A DNA stretch of 64,000 bases from Methanoculleus taiwanensis (GCF_004102725.1 NZ_LHQS01000001.1:186001-250000), one strand, 5' to 3'. Shown: positions 51,576-60,690, numbered from the stretch's first letter. A program made the numbers and translations. Notes: generated by a model from the sequence alone, not told the origin.

Positions 51576-52520
51576 ATGGATCCCTACTCACTGGCAACGA
51601 GGAATACGGTAGAGGTCGTCATGGAGGACGAACTGCGCTCACTCCTTGACCGTCCCGCAAAAAGTGTCTACGCGGGGTATGAACCGAGCGGTGAGATCCA
51701 TCTCGGACATCTCGTCACCGTCAACAAACTGATGGATCTGCAGGAAGCGGGATTTGACGTCACGATCCTGATCGCCGACCTCCACGCATTCCTGAACCGG
51801 AAAGGGACGATGGACGAGATCCGGGATCTCGCGGAGTACAATCGCCGCTGCTTCGAGGCGCTCGGCCTCACCGGGGTAAACTACGTTCTCGGCTCCGACG
51901 TGCAGCTGACGCCGGAGTATGAACTGCAGGTGCTTAAACTCTCGCAGGAGATCACCGTCAACCGCGCCCGGCGGAGCATGGACGAGGTCGGCAGGCAGAT
52001 GGAGCACCCCACGGTCTCGCAGATGGTCTACCCGATCATGCAGATGGTCGATATCGCGACCCTCAAGGTCGAAGCTGCGGTCGGCGGGATCGACCAGCGG
52101 AAGATCCATATGCTGGCACGCGAACACCTCCCCTCCGTCGGCTACCCGGCACCGGTCTGTATCCACACCCCGATCATCAACGGTCTTGACGGCAAGAAGA
52201 TGTCCTCCTCGGCGGGCAACGTCATCTCGGTCGCCGACTCGGAAGAGGAGATCGAGAAGAAGATGAAGAAGGCCTTCTGCCCACCGGAAATCGAAGAGAA
52301 CCCGGTGCTCCAGATACTGAAATACCATGTCTTCCCGCGGGTCGGGACGGCCGTCGTGAAGCGGCCCGAGAAGTTCGGCGGAGACGCCGATTTTGGGACG
52401 TACGAAGCGATCGAGCAGGCCTACGCCGCCGGCAGCATCCATCCCCTCGACCTGAAGAAGACCGCCGCCCGCTACCTGATCGATATCTTCGCCGACGCAC
52501 GCGACTGTATACACGGGTGA
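51576..52520 (+). CDS. tyrS: Tyrosyl-tRNA synthetase, archaeal type
   Basis: 314 residues, class I. The HIGH-like motif is in YEPSGEIHLGHLVTVNKLMD and the KMSKS-like loop is DGKKMSSSAGNVI. Tyr recognition follows the archaeal/eukaryotic pattern (QMVYPIMQMVDI). It lacks the C-terminal S4 domain of bacterial TyrRS, as usual in archaea. Charges tRNA-Tyr. The start ATG 51576 follows a weak TATTTTTAA sequence rather than a ribosome-binding site. It is followed by rio1 after 6 bp, so the two are co-transcribed. Confidence 0.95.
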   Translation: MDPYSLATRNTVEVVMEDELRSLLDRPAKSVYAGYEPSGEIHLGHLVTVNKLMDLQEAGFDVTILIADLHAFLNRKGTMDEIRDLAEYNRRCFEALGLTGVNYVLGSDVQLTPEYELQVLKLSQEITVNRARRSMDEVGRQMEHPTVSQMVYPIMQMVDIATLKVEAAVGGIDQRKIHMLAREHLPSVGYPAPVCIHTPIINGLDGKKMSSSAGNVISVADSEEEIEKKMKKAFCPPEIEENPVLQILKYHVFPRVGTAVVKRPEKFGGDADFGTYEAIEQAYAAGSIHPLDLKKTAARYLIDIFADARDCIHG

Positions 52521-52526
52521 CCCGAC

Positions 52527-53303
52527 GTGAGCCTTGAAGATCAGCAGGAACGGTTCGACCGCGAGATCGAGGCGATGGGCGTCCGACTCAAGGACGCCGA
52601 CCAGATGAAAGTCAGGGAGGACGTCTTCGACGAAGTCACCCTCATTGCCCTCTACAAACTCGTCCACAAAAAGCTCATCTCCGTCATCGGCGGACCTATC
52701 AGCACCGGCAAGGAGGCGAACGTCTTCTACGGCGAGCAGGACGGGCGCGGGATCGCGATCAAGATATACCGGATCCAGACGGCGAACTTCAAGGCGATGA
52801 GCGAGTACCTGACGGGCGACCGCCGGTTCTCGAGTATCCGGGGGTCCCGCAAAGAGATCATCTTCGCCTGGACGAAGAAGGAATACAGCAACCTCGCCCG
52901 GGCATACGAGGCCGGCATTCCGGTTCCGCAGCCGCTGGCGTTCGACCGGAACATCCTGCTGATGGAGTTCCTCGGAGAAAGCGAGCGGCCCTATCCGCAG
53001 CTCCGGGTAGCGGCGGTCGACGACCCGGCGGCGACGTACCGGGAGATTCTCGGGTATATGGAGACGCTTTTTGTAAAAGCCCGGCTGGTACACGCCGATC
53101 TCTCCGAATACAATATCCTATATGCACAGAGGCCTTACCTGATCGACATGGGTCAGGCAGTCACCCTGGATCATCCGCGGGCTGCTTCGTTCCTCTTCCG
53201 GGACGTGAAGAACATCAACCGGTTCTTTTCGCGGTACTGCGATGTGCAGGACGAAGAGGAGATAATGCAGCGTATCCTGGGCAAAGCCCGTCAGGAACCG
53301 TAA
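52527..53303 (+). CDS. rio1: RIO1-type serine protein kinase
   Basis: 258 residues, GTG start. The phosphate-binding loop is GGPISTGKEANVFYG, with Lys in IAIKIYR. Catalytic LVHADLSEYNILY and metal-binding LIDMGQAV are the RIO1 signatures. RIO1 kinases act in late small-ribosomal-subunit maturation. Preceded by tyrS with a 6-bp gap and followed by the Pno1-like KH gene, a typical archaeal ribosome-maturation neighbourhood. Confidence 0.95.
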   Translation: MSLEDQQERFDREIEAMGVRLKDADQMKVREDVFDEVTLIALYKLVHKKLISVIGGPISTGKEANVFYGEQDGRGIAIKIYRIQTANFKAMSEYLTGDRRFSSIRGSRKEIIFAWTKKEYSNLARAYEAGIPVPQPLAFDRNILLMEFLGESERPYPQLRVAAVDDPAATYREILGYMETLFVKARLVHADLSEYNILYAQRPYLIDMGQAVTLDHPRAASFLFRDVKNINRFFSRYCDVQDEEEIMQRILGKARQEP

Positions 53304-53329
53304 AACCGACGATAGAGAGGTTTGTGATC

Positions 53330-53872
53330 ATGGCAACACAGGAGATAAAAGTTACAGCAAACAGGATTGGTGCACTCATCGGCAAGGCCGGTGCCACCAA
53401 ACGCGAGATCGAGGAGAAGACGGGAGTCGCCATCCTGATCGACAGTGAAGAAGGGATTGTCACCGTGGACGGGGAAGACCCGGTCAACATGCTCGCCGCC
53501 GTAGAGATCATCCGGGCGATCAACCGGGGTTTCTCGCCGGAACGGGCGTTCAAGCTCCTCGACGACGAAGACATGATGCTCGACATCATCGACCTCTCCG
53601 AGATCGCCGGATCGACCCGGCAGATGGAACGGCTCCGCGGCCGGATCATCGGCAAAGCAGGAACGTCACGTGCCCAGATCGAGGATATGACGAACACCGG
53701 CATCTCGGTGCACGGCAAGACCGTCGCACTGATCGGCCTGCCTGACAATATCAAGACCGCGAAGAGCGCCGTCGAGATGCTCATTCAGGGCGTCCCCCAC
53801 GAGCACGTCTACTCCTTCCTCGACAAGAAAAAGAAAGAAGCGAAGCACGATATGCTGGAATACTACTACTAA
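53330..53872 (+). CDS. KH-domain RNA-binding protein, archaeal Pno1/Dim2 type
   Basis: 180 residues from ATG 53330; a GTG two codons earlier is possible. Two KH domains: the first with IGALIGKAGATKREIEEKTG, the second with GRIIGKAGTSRAQIEDMTNT, each having the GxxG loop. The Pno1-like middle INRGFSPERAFKLLDDEDMM is diagnostic. In eukaryotes Pno1 guides 18S rRNA 3' maturation with Rio1 and Nob1; the archaeal protein is thought to be equivalent. Co-oriented with rio1. Confidence 0.92.
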   Translation: MATQEIKVTANRIGALIGKAGATKREIEEKTGVAILIDSEEGIVTVDGEDPVNMLAAVEIIRAINRGFSPERAFKLLDDEDMMLDIIDLSEIAGSTRQMERLRGRIIGKAGTSRAQIEDMTNTGISVHGKTVALIGLPDNIKTAKSAVEMLIQGVPHEHVYSFLDKKKKEAKHDMLEYYY

Positions 53873-53903
53873 AAGACCGAACGTGAGGGAAAAAGCCGGA
53901 ACC

Positions 53904-53914
53904 AACATTTTTTA
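53904..53914 (+). promoter_or_regulatory. Oligo-T / TATA-like element before hel308
   Basis: ACATTTTTTACATG at about 53906-53919. It could serve either as the terminator of the rio1-pno1 operon or as the TATA element of hel308 (predicted start near 53939). Both readings are possible. Confidence 0.35.
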
Positions 53915-53972
53915 CATGCCGGCAAAACCTCCCCACCCGACTAACCACCATGACAACCAGAGATACTGCCTC

Positions 53973-53995
53973 GTGCACTGGAAATGAAGGGGTTC
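53973..53995 (+). other. ORB-like element in the hel308 leader
   Basis: GCACTGGAAATGAAGGGGTT at about 53975-53994 matches the origin recognition box consensus seen at 57540 and 60911 (CACTGGAAA-x-x-AAGGGGTT), with the first TTC changed. It lies directly before the hel308 start at 53998, 3.2 kb from the main ORB cluster. Confidence 0.5.
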
Positions 53996-53997
53996 TG

Positions 53998-56139
53998 ATG
54001 CAGATCGCCGATCTTCCAATCGCTCCTGCCCTCGCTGCCTGCTATGCCGAGAAGGGGATACGGGCGCTTTACCCTCCACAGGCAGACTGCGTCGAAAAGG
54101 GTCTCTTCGAAGGGAACAACCTCCTCATCGCCATCCCGACAGCGAGCGGCAAGACGCTCGTCGCCGAGATGGCAATGCACCACCATATCGGGCGTGGCGG
54201 CAAATGCCTCTACATTGTCCCGCTCCGGGCGCTCGCAAACGAGAAGTACGATGACTTCTCCGGAAAGGGCGTCAGGGTCGGTATCGCCACCGGCGACTTC
54301 GACCGCAGGGACGACTATCTCGGGAGGAACGATATTATCGTCGCGACGAGCGAGAAGGTCGATTCTCTTCTCCGGAACAAGACGAACTGGCTCTCCGAGG
54401 TCAGCCTGCTGGTACTCGACGAAGTCCACCTGATCGACTCCCCCGACCGGGGCGCGACGCTCGAGATGGTGATCACAAAACTCCGCCATAAGAACCCTGC
54501 AATGCAGATTATCGCCCTCTCCGCGACGATAGGGAATCCGGAGAGCCTTGCGGGATGGCTCGACGCCGAGCTCATAGAGAGCGAATGGCGGCCCGTCGAC
54601 CTCCGGGAGGGCGTCTACTATCATGGGTGCATCCACTTCCCGGACAATGACCGGCCGGTCGAGCGGCGGACAAAACACGAAGACCTCGACCTCTGCCTCG
54701 ACACGATCAGCGAGAACGGGCAGTGCCTGGTCTTTGTCAGTTCACGGAAGAACGCGGAGGCGTTCGCGAAAAGGGCTGCCGCCGGTCTCAAGCTGGAGAG
54801 CCCCGTCCTCACCGGATACGCGGAGAGTATCCGGTCGAAGGCGGATACCGATACCGAAAAGACGCTCGCCGCCTGCGTGGCGCACGGTGCGGCGTTCCAC
54901 CATGCCGGCCTCAAGAAGGAAGAGCGCCGGATCGTCGAACAGGGATTCCGGGAAGGCGCGATTAAGGTCATCTCCTCGACGCCGACGCTTGCGGCGGGTC
55001 TGAATCTCCCCGCCCGGCGGGTGATCATCCGCGACTACCTCCGCTTCAACTCCGGCGAAGGGATGGTTCCGATCCCGGTGCGCGAGTACCGGCAGATGGC
55101 CGGGCGTGCCGGGCGGCCACACCTCGATCCCTACGGCGAGTCGGTGCTGATCGCGAAGGGCGAGGAGATGATTGACGAACTCTTCGACTGCTATATCGAA
55201 GCGCCCGCCGAGGATGTCCGGAGCCAGTGCGCGAACGAAGCGGTCATCTGCTCCCATATTCTCTCACTGATAGCGACCGGGTTTGCGCGGGAGCACGACG
55301 AGCTGACGGCGTTCATGGAGAAGACGTTCTACGCCGCCTCGAGCGAGAGCCCGGCCATCCTGAAGCGGGCGGTGCACCGGGTGCTCGAGTTCCTCCGGGA
55401 GAGCGAGATGATCCTCGAGGTCGGGGAGTGGATTGAGCCGACCGAGTACGGGTCGCTTGTCTCCCGGCTCTACCTGAATCCCTGGAGCGCCGAGCGGATC
55501 GCAACGACGCTGCCGCGGGTGGATGGGTACAGCGATATCGGCCTTCTGCAGCTCCTCTGCACGACGCCCGATATGCCGACCCTGTACGTCCGGAAAAACG
55601 ACGCCTACTACCTCGATAAATTCATCGCGGAGCACGGCGAGGAGCTCTGGACCGAGATCCCCTGGCATGCCGACGAGGGATTCGAACGGAGCCTGAAGAC
55701 GGCGCTCCTCCTGAACGACTGGGCAAACGAGCTCGGGGAGGAGATGATCTGCGAACGTTACGGTGTCGGACCCGGGGATGTCTACGCAATGGTGGAGAGT
55801 GTGAACTGGCTCATTCACGCAAGCCGGCAGCTCGCCGGGATGTTCGCACCGGAGCTTGCAAAATCCATCGAGGAGATGGAACTCCGGATGAAACACGGGA
55901 TCAGGCCTGAACTCCTTCCGATTGTCAGGCTCCGCGGGATTGGCCGTGTCCGTGCCCGCAGACTCTTTAACAACGGATTTACGAGCCTCGACGCCATCAG
56001 GAGCGCCGGACCGGAGAAACTCGGCAGGATACTCGGCCAGGGGATCGCGGCGCAGATCTTCGAACAGCTGGAGGGGAAACGGGACGCTATCGGCGAAGAA
56101 CCGGCTGATCAGCAATCCACCCTCTTCCATTTCGGGTGA
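53998..56139 (+). CDS. hel308: ATP-dependent DNA helicase Hel308
   Basis: 713 residues from ATG 53998; another ATG at 53950 would add 16 residues through the ORB-like element, and the family normally starts M-x-I-x-D-L-P-I. Superfamily 2 motifs: Walker [33 protein letters not shown], then [14 protein letters not shown] and [15 protein letters not shown] winged-helix and ratchet domain follow, and a C-terminal helix-hairpin-helix ([20 protein letters not shown]). The 3'-5' helicase unwinds forked DNA and is linked to replication-fork restart. Downstream cgi121 is 6 bp away. Confidence 0.95.
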   Translation: MQIADLPIAPALAACYAEKGIRALYPPQADCVEKGLFEGNNLLIAIPTASGKTLVAEMAMHHHIGRGGKCLYIVPLRALANEKYDDFSGKGVRVGIATGDFDRRDDYLGRNDIIVATSEKVDSLLRNKTNWLSEVSLLVLDEVHLIDSPDRGATLEMVITKLRHKNPAMQIIALSATIGNPESLAGWLDAELIESEWRPVDLREGVYYHGCIHFPDNDRPVERRTKHEDLDLCLDTISENGQCLVFVSSRKNAEAFAKRAAAGLKLESPVLTGYAESIRSKADTDTEKTLAACVAHGAAFHHAGLKKEERRIVEQGFREGAIKVISSTPTLAAGLNLPARRVIIRDYLRFNSGEGMVPIPVREYRQMAGRAGRPHLDPYGESVLIAKGEEMIDELFDCYIEAPAEDVRSQCANEAVICSHILSLIATGFAREHDELTAFMEKTFYAASSESPAILKRAVHRVLEFLRESEMILEVGEWIEPTEYGSLVSRLYLNPWSAERIATTLPRVDGYSDIGLLQLLCTTPDMPTLYVRKNDAYYLDKFIAEHGEELWTEIPWHADEGFERSLKTALLLNDWANELGEEMICERYGVGPGDVYAMVESVNWLIHASRQLAGMFAPELAKSIEEMELRMKHGIRPELLPIVRLRGIGRVRARRLFNNGFTSLDAIRSAGPEKLGRILGQGIAAQIFEQLEGKRDAIGEEPADQQSTLFHFG

Positions 56140-56145
56140 ACATTC

Positions 56146-56661
56146 ATGGATAGGATTACGTGTGAAATACACCGGGCCACCGCCCGGATAGACGATAAAA
56201 TTGCATTTCTACACCGGGTGCGAGCGATCGCGGATACTTACGAGACCCATATCATCCTCTTTGATGCCGATCTGATGGCAGGAGAGAAGCACGTCAGGAC
56301 GGCGCTCGAGCATGCATACCGATCCTACGCTGCCGGGACGCCGATCGCAAACTCACTCGAGATGGAAGTGCTGCTCTATGCAGCAGGGACACGCCAGTGC
56401 CTGGTCGCGACGAACTTCGGGATACACCAGGGTGAGAACCGGCTCTACACCTGCATCTGCCCCCCTGCAGCGGGAGCCCGCAAGGAACTTGCCGCCGTCA
56501 TGACGTTTGTAGAAGAGGAGTTCGGGGGGATCGATGAGGCGAAGGCGGAGCGCCTGATGGAGGCCTTCGGGATCACCCGGGACGAACTCGAAGCAGTCGG
56601 GGAAGATCGAATTGCCGAGCTCGTTCTCGAGCGGGTCGCACTCCTCGATGTCTACCGGTGA
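56146..56661 (+). CDS. cgi121: KEOPS complex subunit Cgi121
   Basis: 171 residues. It has the Cgi121/TPRKB layout: an N-terminal strand region, a long helix pair (KHVRTALEHAYRSYAAGTPI), SLEMEVLLYAAGTRQCLVAT, then FGIHQGENRLYTCICPPA. The final helical part (AFGITRDELEAVGEDRIAEL) is the archaeal extension. KEOPS makes the universal t6A modification of tRNA; Cgi121 binds the Bud32 kinase and tRNA. It is translated right after hel308 (6-bp gap), a conserved pairing in Methanomicrobiales as far as I know. Confidence 0.9.
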   Translation: MDRITCEIHRATARIDDKIAFLHRVRAIADTYETHIILFDADLMAGEKHVRTALEHAYRSYAAGTPIANSLEMEVLLYAAGTRQCLVATNFGIHQGENRLYTCICPPAAGARKELAAVMTFVEEEFGGIDEAKAERLMEAFGITRDELEAVGEDRIAELVLERVALLDVYR

Positions 56662-56666
56662 ACCCT

Positions 56667-57155
56667 TCACCGGGATGCGTGCGTCAGGATATGCCGGATC
56701 TCGGGGATGATGATCTCGCGAGTCGCAAGGGTAACGGCCTTTGAAGATCCAGGGATGCAGAAAACGGCACGGCCACCGATAACACCTGCCACCGCCCGGG
56801 AGAGAATCGCGGCAGAACCGATCTCCGCGTAGCTCTTCATCCGGAAGAGTTCCCCGAACCCGTCCATTTTTTTGTCGAGCAGGGGTAAGACAGCCTCGAT
56901 TGAGACATCGTCGCTGGTGAGCCCGGTTCCTCCGGTGATGACGATGCATGATGCCTTCGAAAGAGCCAGGTAGACCTCCCGGCGGATAGAGGGCATATCG
57001 TCAGGGACGATTGCGTAGTGGGTTATTACGATCGACGATTCCTCAAAGATCTCCATGATCGTACGACCACTGACATCGGACTCCTCCGTACGGCTGGAGG
57101 AGACGGTGATGACCGCAGCAGTGACATGAACCGGTTTATGATGATTGCTGTCCAT
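56667..57155 (-). CDS. moaB: Molybdopterin-biosynthesis MoaB-like protein
   Basis: 162 residues. The MoaB/MogA fold is shown by AAVITVSSSRTEESDVSGRT, CIVITGGTGLTSDDVSIEAV, FGELFRMKSYAEIGSAAILS and RAVFCIPGSSKAVTLATREI. These bind molybdopterin and adenylylate it before metal insertion. Methanogens need molybdopterin or tungstopterin for formylmethanofuran dehydrogenase. It converges with cgi121 (5-bp gap) and its upstream region is the origin-like sequence, so its promoter lies within the ORB cluster zone. Confidence 0.92.
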   Translation of the reverse strand: MDSNHHKPVHVTAAVITVSSSRTEESDVSGRTIMEIFEESSIVITHYAIVPDDMPSIRREVYLALSKASCIVITGGTGLTSDDVSIEAVLPLLDKKMDGFGELFRMKSYAEIGSAAILSRAVAGVIGGRAVFCIPGSSKAVTLATREIIIPEIRHILTHASR

Positions 57156-57220
57156 CCGATGATCTGGTATCTCGGGATACTTTATTTTACTTTGTGAGAA
57201 TAGGTGCCGAAAGCTCTGAC

Positions 57221-57251
57221 TTCCCCCACCCCTTTATTTCCATTGGAACTC
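57221..57251 (-). other. Origin recognition box, ORB-a (minus orientation)
   Basis: Read on the minus strand it gives AGTTCCAATGGAAATAAAGG followed by GGTGGGGGAA. This fits the ORB consensus (TTCCA-x-TGGAAA-x-x-AAGGGGT). Its GGGGTGGGGGA tail matches ORB-b at 57421. Inverted relative to ORB-b; the pair flanks the AT-rich stretch. Confidence 0.8.
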
Positions 57252-57329
57252 TCCTCCTCACCGCCTACCAGATCAATGGTATTTCGAACGGCTTGGGACG
57301 GTCCGGGATCTTCGATCGTACTTCTTTCG

Positions 57330-57352
57330 TTAATTTTATATATTATAATTTA
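57330..57352. other. AT-rich stretch, candidate duplex-unwinding element
   Basis: A 23-base run of A and T only (contains TTTTATATATTATAATTT), unusual in this GC-rich window, lying between the inverted ORB-a and ORB-b. It is followed by AGAGAGGTACAC (57352-57363), a 12-mer repeated exactly next to ORB-e at 60935-60946. Confidence 0.65.
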
Positions 57353-57419
57353 GAGAGGTACACATGACTGTTTTCATCATCATTCATCATCGATGATCAG
57401 AAGGTCTGTATCATCATCA

Positions 57420-57449
57420 CATTCCACTCGCAACAAAGGGGTGGGGGAC
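57420..57449 (+). other. Origin recognition box, ORB-b
   Basis: TTCCACTCGCAACAAAGGGG at 57422-57441 followed by TGGGGGAC. The central TGGAAA is altered to CGCAAC, so it is a degenerate copy, but the G-rich tail is identical to that of ORB-a. Confidence 0.65.
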
Positions 57450-57539
57450 CCGGGCTCTCGCCCGGTGATCGGTTCTTCCACATGCCTCCCCGCGTACGGG
57501 GAGTTCTGGACAGATCCGGGGCAGTCCAGTATCTCCATT

Positions 57540-57562
57540 GTTCCACTGGAAACGAAGGGGTT
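57540..57562 (+). other. Origin recognition box, ORB-c
   Basis: GTTCCACTGGAAACGAAGGG then GTTATC: a near-perfect ORB. It is about 78 bp upstream of the orc1/cdc6 start and just before its likely promoter (CCTTATCAGG near 57588), so Orc1 binding here could also repress its own gene. Confidence 0.8.
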
Positions 57563-57639
57563 ATCATACCTGAAAACGAACACCTTATCAGGCTGCGAGA
57601 GAAACCGATCTCGTCCTGGCCATTTCCCCCGGTGACACT

Positions 57640-58923
57640 ATGTCGGACGATAAAAACAATCCTATGGGTTTATTCAAGAAATATCTCACCAATAGAAGGA
57701 TATTCAAGAACCGTGAAGTGCTCAGGCACAGTTACCGCCCGCATATCCTCCCTCACCGGAAACCGCAGATCGACGAGCTGGCATCTATCCTTGCTCCGGC
57801 ACTGAATAATGAAACGCCCTCGAATATTCTGATATACGGAAAGACCGGGACCGGGAAGACTGCGAGTGTCAGGTATGTCGGCCTCGAGCTTGAGAATGCC
57901 AGCGGGGTCACCGGAACGCGCTGTCGGATCGTCCACCTCAACTGTGAAGTGATCGATACCCAGTACCGGGTGCTGGCGCAGATAGCAAACTGCCTTGAGG
58001 ATCACGACGAGCACGCGAGTGACAGCACCCGGATCCATATCCCGATGACCGGGTGGCCGACTGACCAGGTATACATGGAGCTCAAAAAGCAGCTCGAGAA
58101 CAGCGGCGGGGTGATGGTGATTGTTCTTGACGAGATCGACAAGCTCGTCAAGAAGAGCGGAGACGACACCCTCTACAACCTTACCCGGATCAACTCGGAC
58201 TTAAAGCGGGCGAAGGTCAGCATCATCGGGATCTCAAACGATCTCCGGTTCACCGACTTCCTCGATCCACGGGTGCTCTCCTCGCTCTCGGAGGAGGAGA
58301 TCGTCTTCCCGCCCTACAACGCCCCGCAGCTCTGCGATATCCTGCAGCAGCGCTCCGAGATAGCCTTCGTCGAGGGGGCGCTCGACGAGAGTGTCATACC
58401 GCTCTGCGCCGCTCTCGCTGCCCAGGAGCATGGTGATGCCCGCCGTGCACTGGATCTCCTGCGGGTCTCAGGGGAACTCTCCGATCGCGAAAACTCAGAT
58501 ATGGTGACCGAGCGGCACGTCAAGATGGCGCAGGAGAAGATCGAGACCGACAGCATGGTGGAATGCGTCTCAACGCTCCCGACCCAGAGCAAAGCCGTCC
58601 TTTACGCGATGCTGATCCTCGAGCAGATGGGCAAGCGGATCTTCACGAGCGGCGAGGTCACGATGGTTTACCGGGAGATCGCGCGGATCCTCGATCTCGA
58701 TGTCCTGACGCACCGGCGGATCACCGATCTTATTTCGGAGCTGAATATGCTCGGTGTCATCAACACGCGGGTCGTCTCGCGTGGCCGGTACGGCAGAACG
58801 AAGGAGATGTGGTTCGATGCCGCCACGAGCAAGATCGACGAGGTCGTTTCGCGCGATCCGCGGCTGTCCGACCAAAGGTTGAAAGAGATCGACATCAATC
58901 GTTTGAGAGCAATGTTCAGGTGA
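57640..58923 (+). CDS. orc1: Orc1/Cdc6 replication initiator
   Basis: 427 residues. An N-terminal basic segment with HILPHRKPQIDELASILAPA precedes the AAA+ core: Walker A IYGKTGTGKTASVRYVG, Walker B IVLDEIDKLVK, and LRFTDFLDPRVLSSL (initiator-specific region). A C-terminal winged helix carries TSGEVTMVYREIARILDLDV and RGRYGRTKEMWFD. It binds ORB sequences and loads the MCM helicase. Length is typical. The origin-like sequence is directly upstream. An Lrp-like gene follows after 4 bp and may be in the same transcript. Confidence 0.96.
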   Translation: MSDDKNNPMGLFKKYLTNRRIFKNREVLRHSYRPHILPHRKPQIDELASILAPALNNETPSNILIYGKTGTGKTASVRYVGLELENASGVTGTRCRIVHLNCEVIDTQYRVLAQIANCLEDHDEHASDSTRIHIPMTGWPTDQVYMELKKQLENSGGVMVIVLDEIDKLVKKSGDDTLYNLTRINSDLKRAKVSIIGISNDLRFTDFLDPRVLSSLSEEEIVFPPYNAPQLCDILQQRSEIAFVEGALDESVIPLCAALAAQEHGDARRALDLLRVSGELSDRENSDMVTERHVKMAQEKIETDSMVECVSTLPTQSKAVLYAMLILEQMGKRIFTSGEVTMVYREIARILDLDVLTHRRITDLISELNMLGVINTRVVSRGRYGRTKEMWFDAATSKIDEVVSRDPRLSDQRLKEIDINRLRAMFR

Positions 58924-58927
58924 TTTC

Positions 58928-59419
58928 ATGGATGAGAAGGATCGTCTGCTCCTCCGGGAACTGGAGGAGAACAGCAGTGTTCCGCTGGAAGATCTGGCGG
59001 TCATGGCCGACTTAAGTGAGAGTGACGTACAGAATCGGATCCGGCGACTGGAAGAGGCGGGCGTTATCCGGAAGTATACCGCCGTCGTCGATTGGGAGCG
59101 GGCAGGGGACGGGATTGTCGCTGCCGTCATCGAACTGAAGGTCTCGCCCGAGCGGGATTACGGGTACGACCGAATCGCCGACCGGATCGCCCGGTTCCGG
59201 CAGGTCCGCTCGCTTCGGCTGATGACCGGCACCTATGACCTCCAGCTGATCGTTACCGGGGGGAGCATGCACGAGATAGCCCGTTTTGTCTCCGAGCAGA
59301 TTGCGCCCATGGATCGTATCCGGGAGACGGCGACGCATATTGTCATGAAATCCTACAAGGAGAACGGCAATATCCTCGCCGAGCGCGAAGAGGTCGAACG
59401 TCTCCCCTATTCGTTCTGA
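58928..59419 (+). CDS. Lrp/AsnC family transcription regulator
   Basis: 163 residues. An N-terminal HTH (NSSVPLEDLAVMADLSESDV) and RRLEEAGVIRKYTAVVDWER are followed by an RAM/ligand-binding beta-alpha-beta domain (MTGTYDLQLIVTGGSMHEIA, where GTYDLxxxV is the family signature). Lrp proteins sense amino acids and usually control metabolic genes. It precedes a class I aminotransferase by 12 bp, as in many methanogen genomes, so it may regulate that gene according to amino acid supply (inference). Confidence 0.9.
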   Translation: MDEKDRLLLRELEENSSVPLEDLAVMADLSESDVQNRIRRLEEAGVIRKYTAVVDWERAGDGIVAAVIELKVSPERDYGYDRIADRIARFRQVRSLRLMTGTYDLQLIVTGGSMHEIARFVSEQIAPMDRIRETATHIVMKSYKENGNILAEREEVERLPYSF

Positions 59420-59431
59420 GGTGACCCGGGC

Positions 59432-60589
59432 ATGAAGGACTTCATCTCTTCGAGAGCACGCTCCATCCCCCCGTCAGGCATCCGGAAGTTCTTCGATATT
59501 GCCCAGACGATGGAGGACGTCATCTCGCTTGGCGTTGGCGAACCCGACTTCTCGACGCCGTGGAACGTCTGCGAGGCGAGCATCTACTCCATCGAGCAGG
59601 GCGTAACGAACTATACCTCGAACAAAGGGACGCCGAAGCTCCGGGCTGCGATAGCGCGGTACCTCGAGAGCAGCTTCCAGACTCCGTACGATCCCGAGAA
59701 TGAGATCATCGTTACGAACGGCGTCTCCGAGGCCGCGGACATCGCTATCCGATCCGTGGTGGACGTCGGCGACGAGGTACTCGTCGCCGAACCCTGCTAC
59801 GTCTCCTATTCCCCCTGCATCACCCTTGCAGGCGGGGTGCCGGTACCGGTCCCCTGCACTGCCGAGACTGAATTCCGGCTGACCCCCGATGCGCTGATGG
59901 AGCGGATTACCCCGAGATCGAAGGTGGTGATCGCAAACTTCCCGAACAACCCGACGGGCGGGACGATGAGCGAGGCCGATTACCGGGCGGTCGCGGACGT
60001 CGTCGTTGACCACGATCTCCTGCTGATCAGCGACGAGGTCTACGCCGAGCTCACCTACGACGGATCCCACTTCTCCCCGGCGGCGCTCCCCGAGCTCCGG
60101 GAGCGGACGGTCACCCTGAACGGATTCTCAAAAGCGTATGCCATGACCGGATGGCGGGTCGGCTACCTCTGCGCACCGCCGGCGATCACGGCCGCCGCCC
60201 TGAAGATCCACCAGTACGTTGCACTCTGCGCTCCCGTCATGGCGCAGGTGGCCGCATACGAGGCGCTCCGGAATGGGGCGGCGGAGAAGGATGCGATGGT
60301 GCGGGAGTACCGGATCAGGAGAAACCTCTTTGTGAACGGCTTAAACCGGCTTGGCCTTACTTGCCACCTCCCGAAGGGAGCGTTCTACGCGTTCCCCTCG
60401 GTGGAGAGTACGGGGCTCTCGGATCAGGAGTTCGCCGAGGCACTCCTCCGCGAGCAGCATGTCGCCGTCGTGCCGGGCAGTGTCCTCGGCGGTCCGGGGC
60501 ACGTCCGGTGCGCGTACGCTGTCTCCCGGGAGAGCCTGAAGACAGCACTTGAGAGGATGGAAACATTTCTGGCAGGTTTGAAAACCTGA
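59432..60589 (+). CDS. Class I/II aminotransferase (aspartate/aromatic type)
   Basis: 385 residues. Fold type I pyridoxal-phosphate enzyme: GEPDFSTPWNVCEASIYSIE, YTSNKGTPKLRAAIARYLES, NFPNNPTGGTMSEADYRAVA, DEVYAELTYDG, and the lysine in LNGFSKAYAMTGWRVGYLCA. The C-terminal domain has RRNLFVNGLNRLGL and SVLGGPGHVRCAYAVSRESL. It transfers amino groups among aspartate, glutamate and aromatic or branched amino acids; exact substrate is uncertain. In an operon with the Lrp-type regulator. Confidence 0.93.
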   Translation: MKDFISSRARSIPPSGIRKFFDIAQTMEDVISLGVGEPDFSTPWNVCEASIYSIEQGVTNYTSNKGTPKLRAAIARYLESSFQTPYDPENEIIVTNGVSEAADIAIRSVVDVGDEVLVAEPCYVSYSPCITLAGGVPVPVPCTAETEFRLTPDALMERITPRSKVVIANFPNNPTGGTMSEADYRAVADVVVDHDLLLISDEVYAELTYDGSHFSPAALPELRERTVTLNGFSKAYAMTGWRVGYLCAPPAITAAALKIHQYVALCAPVMAQVAAYEALRNGAAEKDAMVREYRIRRNLFVNGLNRLGLTCHLPKGAFYAFPSVESTGLSDQEFAEALLREQHVAVVPGSVLGGPGHVRCAYAVSRESLKTALERMETFLAGLKT

Positions 60590-60666
60590 ATCCTCTCCTG
60601 ATCTCCCGGCTTCGAAATACAAGCTCTTTTATAGCTCTTTTCCTCCGGCGGAACGGAAAGAATGCA

Positions 60667-60681
60667 GTTTGTCTGACAAAC
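60667..60681. promoter_or_regulatory. Perfect 15-bp palindrome
   Basis: GTTTGTCTGACAAAC: perfect 7-bp arms around a central T. It looks like a dimeric repressor operator but has no nearby start codon; it lies 10 bases left of ORB-d. Confidence 0.4.
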
Positions 60682-60690
60682 GGAGGTCGG

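Larger units (their letters stand above)
57156..57639. other. Putative replication origin (oriC) upstream of orc1/cdc6
   Basis: 484 bp between moaB and orc1 without genes. It contains three ORB elements (57221-57251 minus, 57421-57449 plus, 57540-57562 plus), an AT-rich putative unwinding element at 57330-57352, and a GC hairpin CCCGGGC/GCCCGG around 57450-57466. Inverted ORBs around an AT-rich core, beside the orc1/cdc6 gene, is the standard archaeal origin layout. Assignment rests on this pattern; activity is untested here. Confidence 0.75.
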
